A stretch of DNA of 64,000 nucleotides, taken from Symbiodinium kawagutii (taxonomy: Eukaryota > Sar > Dinophyceae > Suessiales > Symbiodiniaceae). Positions 27,661-40,236 of the stretch are shown piece by piece. The first letter of the stretch is position 1. The number at the start of each line of letters is the position of its first letter. The DNA lies in NCBI GenBank assembly GCA_009767595.1, contig VSDK01026114.1:62001-126000 (forward strand), read 5' to 3'. The position numbers and the translations under genes are program-made. Under the pieces are notes generated by a model that saw nothing but the letters and a program-made list of their open reading frames with translations, did not search any database and had not been told where the DNA came from.

Positions 27661-28804
27661 GGAAGCAGCAGTCTCTTTCCAGTGCGACAATAAGGCTGAT
27701 GCTCCTGGGAGGTCCAGCACATCCTGACAGCAGCCCAGATGTGATTCCCACGTCAAACACCAAGCCATTCCTCAAATCCAAACACCAAGCATCTTCAAGA
27801 TGCTTCAAAGCACCTCAAAAAGCCACAAAATCATGTGCTCCTTGGAGCAAATGAATTCCTAGCATCTTCCTGTTGAAACATTGGTGCCAGGAGCTCTTTG
27901 CTTGGGCACCGTTACCAAAAGTTTGTTACTATTAGCATTATACATTATCTATGTGTGTAACATCTTACAACTTCCGACTATGTACAAGCTCTTCTTGTGG
28001 ATTCTCTGCTGCTTAGAGCTCATCGGTCTCAGAATCCCTACACCACGACCAGCACATCGCAACTTCACCTCTTCCGAGCCGCTCCGGGCCGTTCCAGGAT
28101 GCCTCCTGCTGGAAGAGCACGCTGTGGGAAGCGTCATCGAAATAACCAGGCGCTGAAGCCGCCTCAGCACCCGAAGCCTCAAAAAGCCAGTGGCATGTTG
28201 TAGACTTAAGTAACTCAAATGCAACTCAAGTAGATCGGGTTCAATTTTAGACTTAAGTAGGTTGGGTTCAATTCTTTTGGAAGAGTCATTCCTTGACAAA
28301 GCAAACAAGAGCTCACATCATCCCATATCTAGGTTAGGTGAGAAGCCCGGCTAGGAAGTCCAAGTACAGTATACCAGTAGTTCTGCTTAGTGCTCAGTGG
28401 ACCACCAAGGAAATCGACCGAGTGAGGAATCATCTCCACTACGGCATCACACCTCCGGCCGTTTGTCCATCACCATTCGCCCATCACCCTCTCCCCCTCC
28501 CATCAGCACCACTAGCATCCCCGGACGGAGGGCAATAATGCTGGTACCTGTCAGAATTGAGAGGCCAAAGTGAACAGTTTACAAACGCATGTCCTGCGTT
28601 GGGACAATGAGACTATCTGAAACTATCTGGAAGGACTGGAATCTGGTTCTGTAGGAAATTGTTGGCCACTTGTTTTGCATCAAAAGATTTGCAAAGGCTA
28701 AGGCAATTGGTTTCATCTGCACGGTCTCGACGTCCGTCTTAAGAGAATAAACACAAGCTACAATTCACTATTGTGCCAGTGGATCCACTAATATGCCAAT
28801 ACAG

Positions 28805-28836
28805 CTCTAGTAACATCTAGTAACATCTAGTAACTC
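28805..28836. repeat. 10-bp tandem repeat, CTAGTAACAT
   Basis: Two perfect copies and one partial copy. Confidence 0.85.
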
Positions 28837-30711
28837 TTAGTATGCAAATGTATGCAGTACATTATGCTTCCTTCTCTCAGTCGTTCAAGGCAGCCTGGTC
28901 GGTGGGGTGACCCAGTTGCCCAAGCTCTGCCAAGCGCACCACGCAGTACCTGGCAATGGGTCCTGCTATCAACGGGGCAAAGTGGGGACCAAGTGGGGAG
29001 TGTTCATAAATTGCATACCCCGAAAGCAAGAGTTGCTGGCTCCTCTGCAGTCACCAGTTCACCTTTTTTGGACTATCTGACCCGGGGGTGCATACACCTG
29101 ATCAACCAAGGACACGACTCTCTCTCTCTCTCACTCTCTCCATCGCCACGACTATGCGGTTGTGTGTTTTTTGTTTCCCACATGGCCGCATCCAGAGTAT
29201 CTCAACAAAATGATGTTGCTATGTGTCGCTTGTGGTGCACTTCTTGGATACAGCAATGGCTGCGAAACATATACTGAAGATGCTTGGATTGCCACCATCT
29301 CGGTATGTGCCATTTCGGTATGTGCTTGGCTTTTGACCCATTCAAGTCGGCGGGATCACACATTGGCCACACCATTTGGTTCGCCTAGGTGTCAGCTCAA
29401 GCTTGGAAAATCTTGGAAACCTGCTTTGAAGTTTGCAGATTTCAACCGGCTAAAGTAGCATCTTGCACTAAAGTTCCAAGCATTGAAAACTCTGTTGGGG
29501 CTTTTGCATTTTTGTTGCCTGAATTTTGCTTCGTCTATCCCGCCAGTCCAAAAAGCAAAGCACTGACCAACTGGACATTGCACCACCCGTTGAACTGTTT
29601 CTTAGCTGCTGGTGTTAGCTTCTTACCTGTTTTCTACGAGCATGGTATTGCAGTGCCGCTCAGTTCTTCAGCCGCCATGCCCAAGAAAAGGGCACAACGA
29701 TGAACATACCCGACGGCCACATCTAGGTGTCCCACTTCTCCCAGAAAAAGACGATGACAAAATGAAATGATGACCTTGATCGCCTCAAACACTAAACCCT
29801 GAAGCCTAAAACTAAACCGTAAACGAGAAATCAAAAATCCACAATCCATTCGTGTTTGCAGCTTCTTGGACCCGTGTCAACTTTGCACAAAAATCGTCCA
29901 CTGCGCTGACGCAGTGTTGGCGCAAGCGAACTAAAGGTTTTGGCGGAAAATGTCTAAACCACCGAATTACTTGCCGTTTGAGCAATATCCAGTTGACTAT
30001 TGTTGACTGCCGGTATGATCCTCTTTCTATGTAACTACAGTACTATCCAACGAATTACTCCATGCATGATCCTCTTGCTCGTCTTCAACCGTGAGTACTT
30101 TGTCTTTGAGATGTCTGCTTTCCAAGGCACCATGCTTGGAGCTGGCTTGAGATCAGGCGTGAGGCAGTCTAGCCGTGTGCTACGTCTAGTCCTTTGGTTT
30201 TGATCGGCATGTTCGTGCACATAAAGAAGGATAAAGCAATTGCGCATGTTCAGAAAAAACCTGGCTACATCTGGCTACCATCACTTCCCACCGTGCTCAT
30301 GGCATCTAACAGATTTGGGAAGGGAACGGGCTTACCTGCGAAGGCAGGGACCAGCAACGATTGTAAGGCAGTGCTGCTCTTTGTGGAGATGCCACCAAGT
30401 TGCGCTGAGGCAACTTGTCGGCACTCAGCACGTTGACGATCAACTGATCCTGCCATGGAAAAGGATCTCAGCAACTGAGTCTCAGCATGTCTACTCCAGA
30501 ACTGAAGAAATACGCAAAGAAATGCACTGTTCATACTGTTCATTCGCTTGCCATCCAGGTTCGTGGCTCAAAGTTCACTGACCTTTTTCCTCGTTGTGGC
30601 TGCGAAGCGGTCATTTCTTTCTTGATCAGGTTTAACGCTGGATCAAGTGTAGAATATTCAACAGGTAGCAGGAAAGTGATTTTGCTACGATGTATTCATT
30701 CTGGTTCCTCT

Positions 30712-31743
30712 TTATTCCTCTTTGATCTTGAAGGCATTAAGCTTGTTCACACTGTTCTCCGATGCAAAGAGTGTTCGACCCACCGAGTCTTGGTAAGCGA
30801 GTCGTGCAAAGACATTAAATGGTTTGTTGCTGGTGGTCAACTTTTGAGATCCTTCCTTCAAGAATCCTTGACGAAGTAACTGGTCCCTGAGAGCCCGGGG
30901 CCCACCGAGCTTCCGGAAGTTTTGCCGCGCTTTGCGGTAGGTTTCTGCTGTGTTGATCACTGGACACTCCTTGACGGTGGCGGCTTTCAGGTCCACGGTG
31001 TCATCAATTGCTGGACAGGACTCGATATCCAACAACTTGCAGTTTTCATGACCTGCAATTTCCTCTTCCAAGACTTGGATCACATGGTCTATGGAGAGGT
31101 TTTTGAATGCCTGACTATGAAAACTAGGACCTGCAAAATCTAAGTCGACCACATGCAGGTGCAGGGAGTTCACGCTGTTGTGACCATAGACGTGAAAGAA
31201 CAACCCAACGTTCTCGGACCATCCTTCGGCTGCTCGAATTTCTTTGACCCAGGTCAAAGCTGCTTCCTTCATCATCTTGACTTCTGACAAAGAGTCCGGG
31301 CAGTAGTGACCCTCTGGATAAACCATCCCACGGTCATCCAGCATACCGAAAACTAAGGCATTGAAAAAGCGCCAGTGAAGGTTTCTTCGAATCAAAAACC
31401 GATGACGCTTTGACATGGATGCTTTGCCAACCCACGCAGGATCATCTGAGTCCCAGTGAGCATCATTGGTTGGTAAGTTGTTGGCAATGATGTACTTGGC
31501 CTGCCAATGCAGCAAAGCCGTCTGCTTGTTGGCAGTGGACCCCGTGTAGGACGAGGCAGCCTGGTCTGCAAACCGCTTTCTGGCTGTCACAACTCGCCAG
31601 TGTCGCTGGACTCGAAGCACCACCCGCATGTACCTCACATTTTCTGCATCCGTGCTGGCATCTCCAGTGACAGGCAAGCTCGTCACTAGGACATCCTGCT
31701 CATCTGCAGGCCTCAAGCATTTGCACGACTCACTGTTTCCCAT
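30712..31743 (-). CDS. HIT-family protein with myristoylation signal and IQ-like motif
   Basis: This intronless gene encodes 343 residues. The start MGNSESCKC has Gly2 and Ser6, a classic N-myristoylation context, with Cys7 and Cys9 available for palmitoylation, so membrane attachment is likely. Residues 44-58 (RVQRHWRVVTARKRF) resemble a calmodulin-binding IQ motif. Residues 180-202 (GLFFHVYGHNSVNSLHLHVV) match the core of histidine-triad nucleotide hydrolases/transferases, with His195 and His197 in the active-site strand and Ser at the usual first His. The closest look is to DcpS- or aprataxin-like HIT proteins. An in-frame TGA lies upstream of the ATG, and TTTCACACATTAG beyond it could be a trans-splice acceptor. 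Substrate unknown; a calcium-linked membrane role is inference. Confidence 0.75.
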   Translation of the reverse strand: MGNSESCKCLRPADEQDVLVTSLPVTGDASTDAENVRYMRVVLRVQRHWRVVTARKRFADQAASSYTGSTANKQTALLHWQAKYIIANNLPTNDAHWDSDDPAWVGKASMSKRHRFLIRRNLHWRFFNALVFGMLDDRGMVYPEGHYCPDSLSEVKMMKEAALTWVKEIRAAEGWSENVGLFFHVYGHNSVNSLHLHVVDLDFAGPSFHSQAFKNLSIDHVIQVLEEEIAGHENCKLLDIESCPAIDDTVDLKAATVKECPVINTAETYRKARQNFRKLGGPRALRDQLLRQGFLKEGSQKLTTSNKPFNVFARLAYQDSVGRTLFASENSVNKLNAFKIKEE

Positions 31744-33418
31744 GGCCTTTCGGATCGAACATAAAAGAGTTCAGACTAATGTGTGAAACCAAGACAGCTC
31801 CGGTTCCGGAGCGGGTCCGAACCTTCAGTTCAAGATCCGATATCCTTGGGCCAAGGCTGGACGTACCTCGCACTTTTCGCACAGAGACACTGCAAAATCA
31901 ATCAAGACTTTCATTGCAACATGAAAAGTTCAACTGGGACACAAATTCAACTCAAGCTGGCATTGCAAAACCAGGCATCTAATGATATAAATTGTTTAGG
32001 CTACCCGTCTGTGCTACAAGTACCCGCAGCACCAACGGCGTTCACTACTCTACTCTACAAGGCATGGAACCTGCAGATTAACAAAACAACAGTTGAGCCA
32101 CTAGTCCTTGTTGGCGCTGCTCATGAAACTGAGTTGCAACTTGCCTTCATTGCTTGGCCTGGCATCTGCATGGGCTGTTCAAAATCAGCATGTCCTGAGC
32201 CTACATGCACAGTCCATCATATGCCTGTCGATCTGCCTACATGCTTCATCACTGCAGCTTGACAATGATGGACTGGAATACCAAGGGGTGAAGATCAGCT
32301 GCAATCCACTGGTGAGAATCCCTCAGCCCACCCTACCCCAGCACTTCTTCTTGCAGGAACAGAAAGCATCCTACTTCCTCCATGGGCCAGGGCGAACATA
32401 TACCGTACCAGCACAAATCAAAGGATACATCCCTGGTAGCCCTGGGAAGCCTTGCAACCAGTGAGGTTTGGGCTCGGGGCTTACAGTGCCAGAGATTTTC
32501 AGCATCAATTTTTTCATACATTTGGATCCATTTGCTTAGAACATGCTTGGTAGCTCCAACTAGCTACCCCTTTCAAGGGCCCTAGGCATACCCTTGGCTC
32601 CTGACCTCGCTCCCTCCCAGCAAGAAACAGTCATCTTTCCTGCCATCCTCTCAGTGTTTAGTGGCTTCCATGTCGCAAGCACCGCCAGCAGGGCGTCAAA
32701 TCCACGTTCTTTGGGCTGGAGAATCCCTTACTGATCTTCGTAGCCTCAGTGGTGCCCGTCATCAAAGCGGGATGGAAATTCAAGGTCTATGGCCGAGTTA
32801 CCACCCGCCAAATTGATAGCTCATCCGTCCATATGGAATGAAGCAAAACTGTTTCAGTATCGTGAAGTATGGGAGCAACTGTGATGTGTCTGAAGTCTTT
32901 TGATAAACAAAAACTGGCTACTGGATCAGCCTTTGCGGTAGTGCCACCGCCCATTAACCAACCACACCATCCACCCGCCAAGATTCTTCCCATGCTTCCT
33001 CAAATGGCACGTGACCACCTCAGAGGAGGTGGGCCCTTGATAGCGCACAGCGCAAACATACAACGAGATCAATCAAAACCAAGTAACAAAGACACACATC
33101 AAACCGGCGAATGTTCTCTACTACTGTTCCACTACTGTTTGCAGCTTGCATCAACTTGCATCCGAAGGACTGGGTTGAAGTGCGCTCCCACGGAAACATG
33201 TTGTCCACAAATTTGGATATTATTCAAATTTGGAATGACGCACCATCCTTTTTGCAGTGAAACTGCTCTGTCAAACATGAAAAATGCAAACAAATCCCCA
33301 TTCCATGCCGCCTAGCTTGGACTTGCGACATCATACCTTGTAGCATCTGATATTGCATTTCATGATGAACATGTACGGTTTGAAATGATCAACGCTTTGG
33401 AAGCAAACAGTAGGTAAA

Positions 33419-33454
33419 CAAACCAACCATCCAACCAACCAACCAACCAACCAA
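33419..33454. repeat. (CCAA)n microsatellite
   Basis: About eight units of CCAA with one interruption. Confidence 0.95.
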
Positions 33455-33903
33455 GTAGGTGAACAAATGACTGAGTGATTGGCAATTCCATCGCTGTCTT
33501 TTTTTGAGCCATTAGAATCCCAGTGGGCTGGGCTTCCCACGACACAAGAAGCGGTCCATCCCATCCTTTCCTTCACCTGGGCCAGAACAAGTTCTCCACA
33601 ACTCTCTGCCATATCAGTTTCAATGCCAAATGCGATTTCAATGACCAGGTTGGGAGGTATCAGCGAAAACGATGCTATGCAAATGATACACTTGTTCAGT
33701 CACGTTTTGCCTACAGCATCAGCACGGGTGCAACTCAACCACAATTGAAAATGCTCGAACACGGATTTAATCAGACTCAGTCTAAAAATGAAACTATGAC
33801 ATGTTTTGAGAAACATATGTTGATATTGATATCCAGTCATCTTTCACTGGCTGTTGCACCGTCCTGGGCCAAAAATGACTAAAGGAACTTTCACTTTTTT
33901 CCC

Positions 33904-34005
33904 ATATCTATATATATATATATATCTCTCTCTCTCTCTCTCCTTCTTCTCTTTTCTTCTTCTCTCTCCCTCTCTCTTCCTTTCTCTCGCTGTTTCTCCT
34001 GCACT
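33904..34005. repeat. (TA)n then pyrimidine tract
   Basis: A run of about ten TA units passes directly into TC units and then a long CT-rich tract ending just before a plausible exon. It could serve as a polypyrimidine tract but is longer than needed. Confidence 0.9.
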
Positions 34006-34101
34006 TGTGGTCACTCAATATTTCATCTGGCTTCAGAAGCTGAAACAGCTTGAATTCCTAGACCCCGAGCTCTCTGTCTCTCGGCAGGCCGACGGTCATA
34101 G

Positions 34102-34371
34102 ATGTCGATGCACACGACCAAGCGAGATGGATCCCTGCGCGGGGCTCCCGGCATCTTGGAAGACATGGCGGAGTCAGTTGTTGAGTTAAACAAGTTGTTT
34201 AGGCAGCAACAACAACAAATGGATATTGCACCGGGGTCGTCAAAAACGCCGGACTTGCCTAAGTATGAATCAAATACTGCGGTACCGTTGGCGATTTGTA
34301 TGAAAACTGATGTCAGCAAAACGTTGTTGATTCTTAAGGAGCCATACCATGCCATGACATCTGGCAAATAG
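34102..34371 (+). CDS. Possible exon, unknown protein
   Basis: The frame starts MSMHTTKRDGSLRG and includes an acidic helix (ILEDMAESVVELNKLFRQ), a Gln run and a polar stretch. Composition is protein-like up to about residue 62 (34290). It follows a long pyrimidine tract. No family recognised. Confidence 0.35.
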   Translation: MSMHTTKRDGSLRGAPGILEDMAESVVELNKLFRQQQQQMDIAPGSSKTPDLPKYESNTAVPLAICMKTDVSKTLLILKEPYHAMTSGK

Positions 34372-37300
34372 CATGTTTCTACATCTTTGTGATCAGTTGA
34401 CTGTCATGATCCTTCCCAGGAATTGCTTCAAATGATTTGGCAATATTTGGCATTCTGTCAGAATCAGACATGGGGATTTCTCTGCTGCTCAAATAAGGTA
34501 CTGGATTGTTTATGGTCTTGTCTAGGTTGGAATTTGCTTGTTCTTATCTTGGGGAATTGTGATGAACTCATGGGAACTGCCAAATTGTTGGGATTGCCAA
34601 TTTGCACTACGATACTACACGACAGTACCAGCATGGATGTGCTTGCATCCTTTCGTCTCGTCGGGGCTCATGATGCCCCATGCAAACCAAAAGTTGAAAA
34701 CCAAAAAAATCGAACCATTAAATTGGAGCAGTCCGGATGTCGAGGGTTCATGCAATTGGGGTCGGCATCATGATCGTCGAGGGCAACTGTGTAGGTGAGC
34801 ACTGAACAATTTGCCCAGTCTCATCATCTCTCCTCGTTCTACCAAAGATCTGATCAATCAGCCTATCACAATTTGAAGACATCTCAAGTCTCCTTGAGAG
34901 TTCTTCAGCGCTTCTTGTCACTGCCGTTGCTGAGTGTCAACCTGCTCTCCTTTTGCCAAATCGCCTTCGGAAAACACCGTTGGTACACCGATTCACTGGA
35001 GTTGCCATGGCTGCCATACCACATTTGCGGGGGCATCGGATGGCATCAGCACGTGCTTGGGATATAGTCCCGCTACGATATAGTTGATATTCCATTAGCC
35101 TGTTCTAGTTCACCTGTTATTGTCCGTTATTGGACTTGAACCATTGAATCACCAACTCTGAATGCCCCCGGTTTTGTGCGTTTGGTGAGACAATTCCGTC
35201 CTAGATGTTCTGGCGGCACCGCGACATTGGCGAATGACTTGCCTTTGGCAATTGCCGCTGGAGCTTCTATCAGCTATCACTCCAAAAAATATCAAAAACG
35301 ATCAGTACCTCTGCAAAAATACGTCCGAGGTGATTGTTTTTGCGATGTTTCTGGTGGCAATGCATGATGTTCTAGTTCTGTTCTGTCCTGTGCCCTGTGC
35401 ACTTGCGTAGCAAGTGTGGCGGCACATCTCTCAAAAACTGTTTCCAAGGTGAAACAAGCAGAACACGTTGTGAGAGAACCTCATGAAGGAGCAAGAATGA
35501 GCACCAACATGAAATAAATTACAGGAAAAGGGGTGAAATGTGGGTATCATGAATTCATGGCACTCTCGCTCCGGTCACGTGCATGTGAAACCAGAGTGAC
35601 TTCATCATCATAACTATCTTTGCTTGATTCCGATGGTCTACCGGTGGGCCATCATGAATCAACACGGAAGAATTTGCAGCTCACGGATCCATCGCGGTGT
35701 GTAACTGGCCGTGCTTCTTTGCGTGAATGTCAGGCAAGGATACCTGAAGGCTGGAGATCACCGGAGGCTACCAAGCAGCAAAGTAGTCAGGGATGGCTTG
35801 GAATTCTTGCAATTCCACTAATAAATCACCGAGAATTTCTTGGGTGAATAAAAGCCACCCGACTCCCGACTCTGCAGTGATTTGTATGGCTAAGCCGTGA
35901 AATGACATCCTGATCGCGTCATGCCCCCATTGAGCTCCATGCTGCAACCCTTCCCAGACTTGAGCGGACAGAATTCCACCAAAGAAGAAACCAACACATA
36001 ACCAATAGCGATTTCAAAATAGACGTTGAAGGACAGAAACCACACATCATCGCACAAGTGTAACCTGTCGCGGTTGCTATTCTCTTCTGCTGATGACCAT
36101 ACTCAAATCAAAGCTCTACCGGATATAGAACTGGATACTACCTGAAGTCCCTAACCATTCTGACATGATTGCGATGTTTGACCACAGTACAACATCACAC
36201 GAGTTCTTTGTCATAGCTGCGTGTAACACTTCGAAGGTGTCTACCAACCAGGCTTCTCACTGCGCTAAACCATCGGAGGTCCCAGCCCACCACAGCCAGC
36301 CGTGTCCATGAAACTGCCCATCCAGTGCTGCTTAGACACTCCAGCCATCGCCTGGACCTCAGCTGATGCACTCTGTGATGGAGGTTCATCGACCAATCTT
36401 ACCGTGATGATGAATATGTATTCCAAGGCGCAAAAGCCTCTCACATATCTGGAGTTGAACACCGTATTTGTGTCAGCATCGCGTGTTGGATGGCTTCCAC
36501 AAACCGATTCCCAATGATTCCCATGACTATCTACACACGTCTTTTGCAAACTCACATATTGGAAGCAAAAATATAGGATGGCATTCAATGTGCCCAGCAT
36601 GTCTTCAAGGCAGGAAAACATGCGCATCTGAATTCACGAACGCACATATCAAATGATACCTTTTCCAGATTTTTACCTATATATAAACGCAACATCAAAC
36701 ATGTTGCAGCAGTGATGTACATGCCCTGTTGCACCCCAAGGAACATGGCATCAACTTTGCAAAAATTCCCACACGACTGTGGTGCACACCAAGGTGCATC
36801 CCGACCTTTGCCTTGGCGTCCAGAATCGTCATCTTCCTTGATGCCTGGGCGCCGGCCCTAAACCTATGGAAACGTGATACGTAGTGGGACTAATCATTGG
36901 AGTTACCTGTGGTTACATGATAACCAATAATTTTAGAAAAGTTGCATGATAAGTAAATAACTTAAAAAACCAAATATTCCCATGGTCAAGAAAATCGTCA
37001 GTACGGAAACAGGGTGTCCTTTGTTGAGACGTTGAGATGGACGCTTGGTCGGTGACATTGCAGTCACAAATGAGTAAAGGGTATGATAATTGTCGGACTA
37101 CTAGAAATTTGAAACACAATACACCCGGAAAGTTCATCATAGAAGTCCAGGTAAGTTTTGGGTTTATTTGCAGTGGAAGTCCTACATGTAGAGGAATCCC
37201 TAGGAATGGAAGGAAAATCAAAGTTTTAGAAACGTGGGCTTACAGAAATTTACATGACATAGCACCCACCAAACATTTTTCATCAAATGATTTTGCTTCC

Positions 37301-38489
37301 AAAACCTGAGCAACACAACACGCATGCAACAGAATCAACAAATCGCGGCTCCGAACGTCCTCCGTGGCCAAACAAATGGGAAAACATGGTTGACTTATGG
37401 TCCTAATCAAGCTTGACACTGGCCAGACATGTCGTAGAAAACAACCCTTGCAGCCATGCACCTACATGGAATATATATTAAACATTCAACGGCACATGCT
37501 CAAGCTCAACCAAAAATGAACTCGGGTTAACCCGGTCAGGTTGAATCCCTGCGCAACTGGTGCATTCAAATTTCCCTGGAAGCAAACAAACAAAGAACAA
37601 ACAAACATAGAACCTGCAAATCAAATTTCTGCAGCGGTCGAAACATTGCAAACTGAACGCACCCCCCAAATTGTTCAAAAATCAGGGCTCGGCAGCCTTC
37701 ATGTCAGATACTAACACGTCTCAAACACATGCACAATGTGGAACCCAAAACGTGGTAGAGTTCAAGTAGCCCCCGTTTCTGATTTTTTTGAACGTCATGT
37801 TTCACCTGTTGAACCTCTCAGGCAGCCAGTGCTAAAAAAAACAAAAGTGTGGGAAGATTTGACCTGGATATCAGTTTGAACCATTTTCTTTGCTGATTCT
37901 GCCACTCACTGTGGGAATGGGCCCGCAGCCCATATCCCGCAGCCCATACGCTTGACAGTTTGTGCCATGACCCTTCATCGTTGGAAAACAAATGACATGA
38001 AACCCAGCAAAACATCGATCATGATATCAAGAAAAAGGACTTGGTTATTCAATTCAACATAGCAGCAGCAGCAGCAGCAGCAGCAGGGTCTTTGGAGTCA
38101 GTGTATCCTAGAACCTGACAATTTGATATGTCAGCAATCGATTTACCCGGAGAACGTAGTATATCGATATATCGAAATCGTGTCATCAATGATCAGTGAG
38201 ATGAAAAAAATGAACACCAATCAGCAATCTGAACCTGACACTGTGGCAACGGGCAGTTCTCCTTGGTCACTTCCAGTTAACCATCTTCCAGTCTTGAAGT
38301 CATCTCAGTTTTCGACCAACCACCGCATGTGACTTAGACAAATCATGTCGACCGGTTCACCGTGTCAGTGCAGCGATCCACACTTTGTACCAGCTGAACG
38401 CATCAAGGAAGTCAGGTGGGACAGGCATCACTTCAAACTTCAAAATGCATCGGTTTCCAAAACCAAACCCATGGAGATCTCATGAAGGT
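34372..38489. other. Mostly non-coding stretch
   Basis: It holds a CAG run (38061-38086). A plus-strand frame at 35176-35367 (ANDLPLAIAAGASISYHSKK and onward) is a weak exon candidate. No other gene, RNA or mobile element recognised. Confidence 0.4.
38061..38086. repeat. (AGC)n microsatellite
   Basis: Nearly nine perfect AGC units, not inside a convincing coding frame. Confidence 0.95.
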
Positions 38490-38747
38490 TCATGGAGCAA
38501 AGCTGCTGAGCATATTTTGGCAGCAAATAACGAGCTTGACCAACTCTACCATCATATTCGAGATCCCAATCTCCACATGACATCCCGCAGTATCCCGCCT
38601 AAACCAGACTCCAATTCGTCCGCAAAGTTCTGGAACAAAACGTGGACGCTCGAGAGCTTCTTCCGTTTGCTCTCGATCTTGCCGCTGTAGTAGCGATCCT
38701 GAGAGGCCGCAAACCTGGGACCCTGAAGGGGACCCTGAAGCTACCAA
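38490..38747 (-). CDS. Possible exon, unknown protein
   Basis: The minus-strand frame reads QRQDREQTEEALERPRFVPE, then GRIGVWFRRDTAGCHVEIG and a hydrophobic end before the stop at 38490. The middle 60 residues look protein-like. No family recognised. Confidence 0.33.
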   Translation of the reverse strand: MVASGSPSGSQVCGLSGSLLQRQDREQTEEALERPRFVPELCGRIGVWFRRDTAGCHVEIGISNMMVELVKLVICCQNMLSSFAP

Positions 38748-39210
38748 AATTGGTAAAAATCTCCCGACGTTGTGCTACCAAAAGTTGAGGGGCTTCGAGG
38801 GTTTTCCGATGCTTTACCTAGTATACTTGGGGTGAATGACTGCGGCGTTAATCAAGACCAGTATATCAAGCACTCCCACAATCTTGTAAGAAATCACCAT
38901 TTCAATCTGCAAACAACATGACTCAGTCCATTTCTTTCGCAGCAAATTCCAAGGCTGGCAGCTGAAAACCACCTTAGAAACATATAAACATCATGAAAGA
39001 TCTGAATGAACCATTTTTAACGTCACAAAGTCCGTCACAGTTCGACCCCCTTTGGCATTTAAAGGCTGGTACCAAGTACCGCCCGCAACTGTCACCAAGC
39101 CACCAGCCGAGAGGTTCGACTCAAGGAGATCCAAGCCGTCAATGCGTGATACCTGGGAGAAGGCATGGGTCATTGCCCAATGCCCAAGTTGCCATTAAGC
39201 TATAGGCAAA

Positions 39211-39275
39211 CAACTGGTTTCTACTATTGTTGTTGGGGGTTGGTTACCCCATATAAGGTAACTGGAAGGGCAGGG
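39211..39275 (+). repeat. Dispersed repeat, copy 1
   Basis: It shares CTGGTTTCTAC-ATTGTTG, a GGTTGGTT-like centre and a GTAACTGGAAG-like end with 42614-42683. The two copies are diverged. The GGTTACC/GGTAACT pair gives a short inverted repeat inside it. Confidence 0.5.
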
Positions 39276-39518
39276 TTGGTAAGATATGGCAAATATGTCA
39301 CCATTGAATTCTCAAGGTATGCAAATTTTCCTGCTCTTGTTGCAAACCATGTGAAATCTGTTGTTGCTGCCTCCTGACCAGCCTCCGCGCTTATGGGTTC
39401 TCAACTTGCTCATAGCCAGCACGCTTCTGGGAATAGCGGCAACAAAAGAGGTGATATCTCCCATGATGTCCGCTTAAAAATTGCAAAAACAAAAACTGGA
39501 TTCCGGACGAGGCACACG

Positions 39519-39590
39519 CACAAACAAACAAACAAACAAACAAACAAACAAACGAACCAACAAACCAACAAACCAACAAACCAACAAACC

Positions 39591-39621
<31 letters not shown>

Positions 39622-39651
39622 CAAAACAAAACAAAACAAACCAACAACAAG
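39519..39651. repeat. Compound A-rich microsatellite
   Basis: (CAAA)n passes into an 8-bp CAAACCAA-type array and then (CAAAA)n with about eight perfect units. It makes long spurious low-complexity frames. Confidence 0.95.
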
Positions 39652-40147
39652 TAGCTTTTGCATGGGAGAAGAAACATATGTATCATTGTGCATTTGTATC
39701 CAAAAGCAATCACCCGTTTACACAAAATTCATTCCAGGGATGCTCAGCAACCAGTGTCTTCACCCTCAACGAGTGGGAAGCCTTCACGAGGAAGTATGAG
39801 TAGCAAAGAGTGTCGGGGCATGCAAACGTGTATGGAAACACATTGCGAACAAAACATAATTTGAATTAATTTGATTGATTCAATCTTTGGTTCGATGAGA
39901 TTGTGTTTCCATGGGTGCTCCATGGACCTGGCCTAGTTGACCTATATCCAAGCATAGGCAACGAGGATCCACGGCCGGCATGGGTGACCCATGGTGACCC
40001 ATGGTGACCCTGTGGACATCGATGCGGACCAGCAACATGGTGTTCATGTCGATCTGATCCGCCGTGCGGCCTGCGAAGAGCTGTGCGGCAGGGAGTTTCA
40101 TGACCTTCGAACCTTTCAAGGCCTTTCAAGGTACAAATCTTTTAAAG

Positions 40148-40236
40148 TAATGTTGGTTTCTGATTAGTATCTACCTGTTGGTTTCACCTATTTTCATTAC
40201 TTTAGGGGGGGTTACACTAATCAGAAACCAACATTA
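40148..40236. repeat. 89-bp foldback with 21-bp perfect inverted repeats
   Basis: Bases 40148-40168 and 40216-40236 are exact reverse complements (AATGTTGGTTTCTGATTAGT and its complement plus one outer pair). The loop is 47 bp and includes a G7 run. It could be a small foldback element or a transcribed hairpin. Confidence 0.85.

Larger units (their letters stand above)
27250..30711. other. Non-coding stretch with short tandem repeats
   Basis: It contains three perfect copies of GGAGAGCATG (27631-27660), three copies of a CTAGTAACAT unit (28805-28836) and a TC run near 29118-29135. A basic-residue-rich plus-strand frame near 28100-28203 is a weak exon candidate. Nothing else was recognised. 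Confidence 0.4.
31744..34101. other. Non-coding stretch with microsatellites
   Basis: It contains an AACC tetranucleotide run (33419-33454) and a TA then TC tract (33904-34005). Two overlapping plus-strand frames around 31783-32464 have semi-plausible segments but no family resemblance. Confidence 0.4.

Noticed and set aside
33419-33454. Possible CRISPR-like short repeats
   Set aside because: They are simple tetranucleotide repeats without spacers; no CRISPR array occurs in the window.
39391-39803. Long Phe-Val-Cys-Leu or Lys-Gln-Asn-Lys repeat frames
   Set aside because: They are translations of the compound CAAA/CAAAA microsatellite.
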